Origin: Actinomycetes bacterium
Lineage (GTDB): Bacteria > Actinomycetota > Acidimicrobiia > Acidimicrobiales > Palsa-688
Assembly: GCA_021808665.1 (NCBI GenBank)
Contig: JAKBBA010000170.1
Location: 1 to 6,478 of the forward strand
DNA: 6,478 nt
Direction of reading: 5' to 3'
The notes beneath the pieces are model-generated. The model was not told where the DNA came from. It saw only the letters and a program-made list of their open reading frames with translations, and searched no databases. Within the stretch, counting starts at the first letter, position 1. Each line of letters begins with the position of its first letter. The translations under genes were made by a program, and so were the position numbers. Positions 5,135 to 6,478 of the stretch are shown one piece after another.

Positions 5135-6217
5135 TCAGGTATCGGCGGCATCGCCCGTTATCGCCACGGCGAAGTCGTCGGGGCTCACGCCCGGGCAGTC
5201 GACGCCGTGTTCGAGCATGTAGGAGCCGACCGCTTGGCAGACTGAGCGGGCGTCGAACGCGACCCCGGCGAGCGACGCGGCTAGGCCAGGGAACGCTTCG
5301 GTGGGAACGAAGGTGAAGTCTCCGGTAACCTCGGCGGCTTCGACGACTCCGTCTCGCACGTCGACGACGGCTCGGATGAGCCCGCCCGGTGCCTTGTAAG
5401 ATCCCAAGCGGGTCTGCACGCCTTCTCTTAGCTTGATCGTGTTGTGCGCCCGCCCGGTTCGCCGCGCCAGCTCGGCGGGTGAGGTCAGCTCGGCGCAGAT
5501 TGCCCTGGCCCGCGCAACCGTCTCGGCCGGCAATTCGCTCCGCTCGAGCTGTCCGGTGAGCTCCTCGAAACTCTCGATGAGGGCTGCCGACACTTCGGTC
5601 GTCGAGGGCTCTCGGCCCGTGGCAGCGGATATGGAAGTGACGTTGTCGGCCAGGGAGCGGTGCAGCTTGTAGCGCATCTTCTCGTCGGGTACCCGCAGGA
5701 CCTGAGCCATCAGCTCGGTGTCGAAACGCCGGAGCACGGCCCCCACGAAGCAGAATGACCCGGCGATGTCAGCGGCTCCCTGACCGGAGATCTTTCGCTG
5801 GTCGGCAGTGACCAAGTCGTTGACCGGCCGGTAGGTCACGGGCACCCCGAGCTTGGCGTAGGCGGCGATGACCGGCTCGGACAGGCGCCGGTAGGTGTCC
5901 GACAGGCTCCCACGGATCAGGGTCGAATCTCGGGGTAGCACCAGCTGGTAGAAGACCTGTCCTGGCCCTAGAAGAACCGGGCCGCCACCTATGCGGCGCC
6001 TGGCGACCGGGAGGCCGAGCGTCTCGCAGCGTTTCGCGTCGATGGCTTCCTCGAAGTCGTCGAAGAAGCCGACGCTCACGAAGGTGTCGTCTGGTTCTAC
6101 TATGACCAGCCCGTGCACGCCGTGCTCTGCGAGAGCGTGCACGTACGCGAGCGCCATGACGCCGTCGCGCTGGTCGGGAACAAACATGCTAAGGCCGCCG
6201 CCCACAAGCCAGACCAT
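5135..6217 (-). CDS. lplA: Lipoate-protein ligase, LplA plus accessory domain (sLpl(AB)-like)
   Basis: Family enzymes activate lipoate with ATP and attach it to a lysine of a carrier protein. From the chosen ATG the protein has 360 residues. The N-terminal catalytic domain shows the DGVMALAY region, the lipoyl-AMP loop RRIGGGP (74-80), RKISGQG with the likely catalytic K142, and VPDEKMRYK (176-184). The C-terminal part (about 262-360) is the LplB-like accessory domain, with SYKAPGGLI and a TGDF motif. The usual HHG before the core strand reads IAGSF here. Placed beside an sHdr operon, it most likely lipoylates the sHdr lipoate-binding protein, as sLpl(AB) enzymes do. The start is uncertain: ATG at 6217 best fits family length but lacks a ribosome site. 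GTG 6289 (GGAG 4 nt upstream) and ATG 6262 are in frame. The gene converges on the ArsR gene with a 5-nt gap. Confidence 0.85.
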   Translation of the reverse strand: MVWLVGGGLSMFVPDQRDGVMALAYVHALAEHGVHGLVIVEPDDTFVSVGFFDDFEEAIDAKRCETLGLPVARRRIGGGPVLLGPGQVFYQLVLPRDSTLIRGSLSDTYRRLSEPVIAAYAKLGVPVTYRPVNDLVTADQRKISGQGAADIAGSFCFVGAVLRRFDTELMAQVLRVPDEKMRYKLHRSLADNVTSISAATGREPSTTEVSAALIESFEELTGQLERSELPAETVARARAICAELTSPAELARRTGRAHNTIKLREGVQTRLGSYKAPGGLIRAVVDVRDGVVEAAEVTGDFTFVPTEAFPGLAASLAGVAFDARSVCQAVGSYMLEHGVDCPGVSPDDFAVAITGDAADT

Positions 6218-6387
6218 AGCATCGCCAATCAGGACTGGTAGCGGGCTGAACTGCTGACCCATCAAACCAGCCGTCTCCGTCCGGCGCACTTCGCTCCGTT
6301 TGAGGTGTTATCGGCCTGCGGTGGGGAAGCCTTGAAGAGCAGCGCCGATGGGGAGCAAGAAGCGCATCCGCTTGCGAAGTGAGCCGA
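6218..6387. other. Spacer between the ligase gene and the upstream synthetase gene
   Basis: No convincing gene, promoter or terminator is visible. The part from 6218 to 6289 may be coding if the ligase starts at the upstream GTG. A 6-nt inverted repeat (ATCGGC at 6310, GCCGAT at 6344) has a 28-nt loop and no T-run, so it is not a credible terminator. Confidence 0.4.
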
Positions 6388-6478
6388 CTACGAGCTGGGC
6401 TGGTCCTGCTTGGACAGGTGCCCGTAGCGTTCGCGCAGTTCGCGCTTTAGGATCTTGCCGCTCGGGTTCTTGGGGAGG
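6388..6478 (-). CDS. AMP-forming acyl-CoA synthetase family, C-terminal end (cut by window edge)
   Basis: The last 29 residues of a protein entering from the high-coordinate edge and ending in TAG. It reads LPKNPSGKILKRELRERYGH, then a short polar tail. The block PKNPSGKILKRELR is the A10 motif of adenylate-forming enzymes, where the Lys of GKI closes the active site during adenylation. Similar ends occur in fatty-acyl-CoA synthetases and related ligases, so the substrate cannot be told from this piece. It lies on the same strand as the ligase gene, about 170 nt upstream, and may be unrelated to sulfur metabolism. Confidence 0.82.
   Translation of the reverse strand, partial: LPKNPSGKILKRELRERYGHLSKQDQPSS

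Noticed and set aside
5123..5140. Small hairpin-like sequence covering both convergent stop codons
   Set aside because: Only a 4-bp stem with bulged extension and no T-run; too weak to call a bidirectional terminator.
6310..6349. ATCGGC/GCCGAT inverted repeat after the synthetase gene
   Set aside because: The 28-nt loop and lack of a T-tract make it unconvincing as a terminator; 6-nt matches are expected by chance.
1..6478. CRISPR array, tRNA or rRNA gene, insertion sequence
   Set aside because: No regularly spaced repeats, no recognisable tRNA or rRNA segment, and no transposase motif or terminal repeats were seen on either strand.

Overview
The window is a GC-rich bacterial segment holding the front part of a sulfur-oxidising heterodisulfide-reductase-like (sHdr) locus. 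On the minus strand, read from high to low coordinates, the genes are tusA, a dsrE-family gene, hdrC (C1), hdrB (B1), hdrA, a conserved hypothetical gene, and the first 64 codons of a second hdrC (C2) cut by the window edge. This order, C1-B1-A-hyp-C2 preceded by sulfur carriers, is the known layout of type I sHdr loci in chemolithotrophic sulfur oxidisers. The host lineage cannot be fixed from this sequence. High GC, GTG starts and a possibly leaderless regulator would suit an actinobacterium, but that is inference.

The seven genes are packed as one operon. There are TGATG or ATGA overlaps at dsrE/hdrC, hdrC/hdrB and hdrA/hyp, and a 10-nt overlap at hyp/hdrC2. Spacers of 12 to 19 nt separate hdrB/hdrA and tusA/dsrE. 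A good minus-strand promoter lies ahead of tusA: TTGACA, 17 nt, then TAAACC with an extended -10 TG. An imperfect inverted repeat starts just past its predicted transcription start, in the position of a repressor operator.

A divergent ArsR/SmtB-type regulator with two cysteines (4773-5129, +) is the likely repressor and resembles sHdrR-type regulators. It runs tail to tail, 5 nt apart, into a lipoate-protein ligase (minus strand) with both catalytic and C-terminal accessory domains. sHdr systems depend on a dedicated lipoate-binding protein (LbpA), so this ligase is best read as the lipoylation partner. LbpA itself is not in the window. Upstream of the ligase, the window ends in the C-terminus of an AMP-forming acyl-CoA synthetase-like enzyme.

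Proposed working model: TusA and the DsrE-like protein pass sulfane sulfur to the cytoplasmic HdrC1-B1-A/hyp/HdrC2-B2 complex, which oxidises it using the lipoylated LbpA. The ArsR regulator senses reactive sulfur through thiols and releases the operon. Only the gene content and motifs are seen; the mechanism comes from knowledge of the family.
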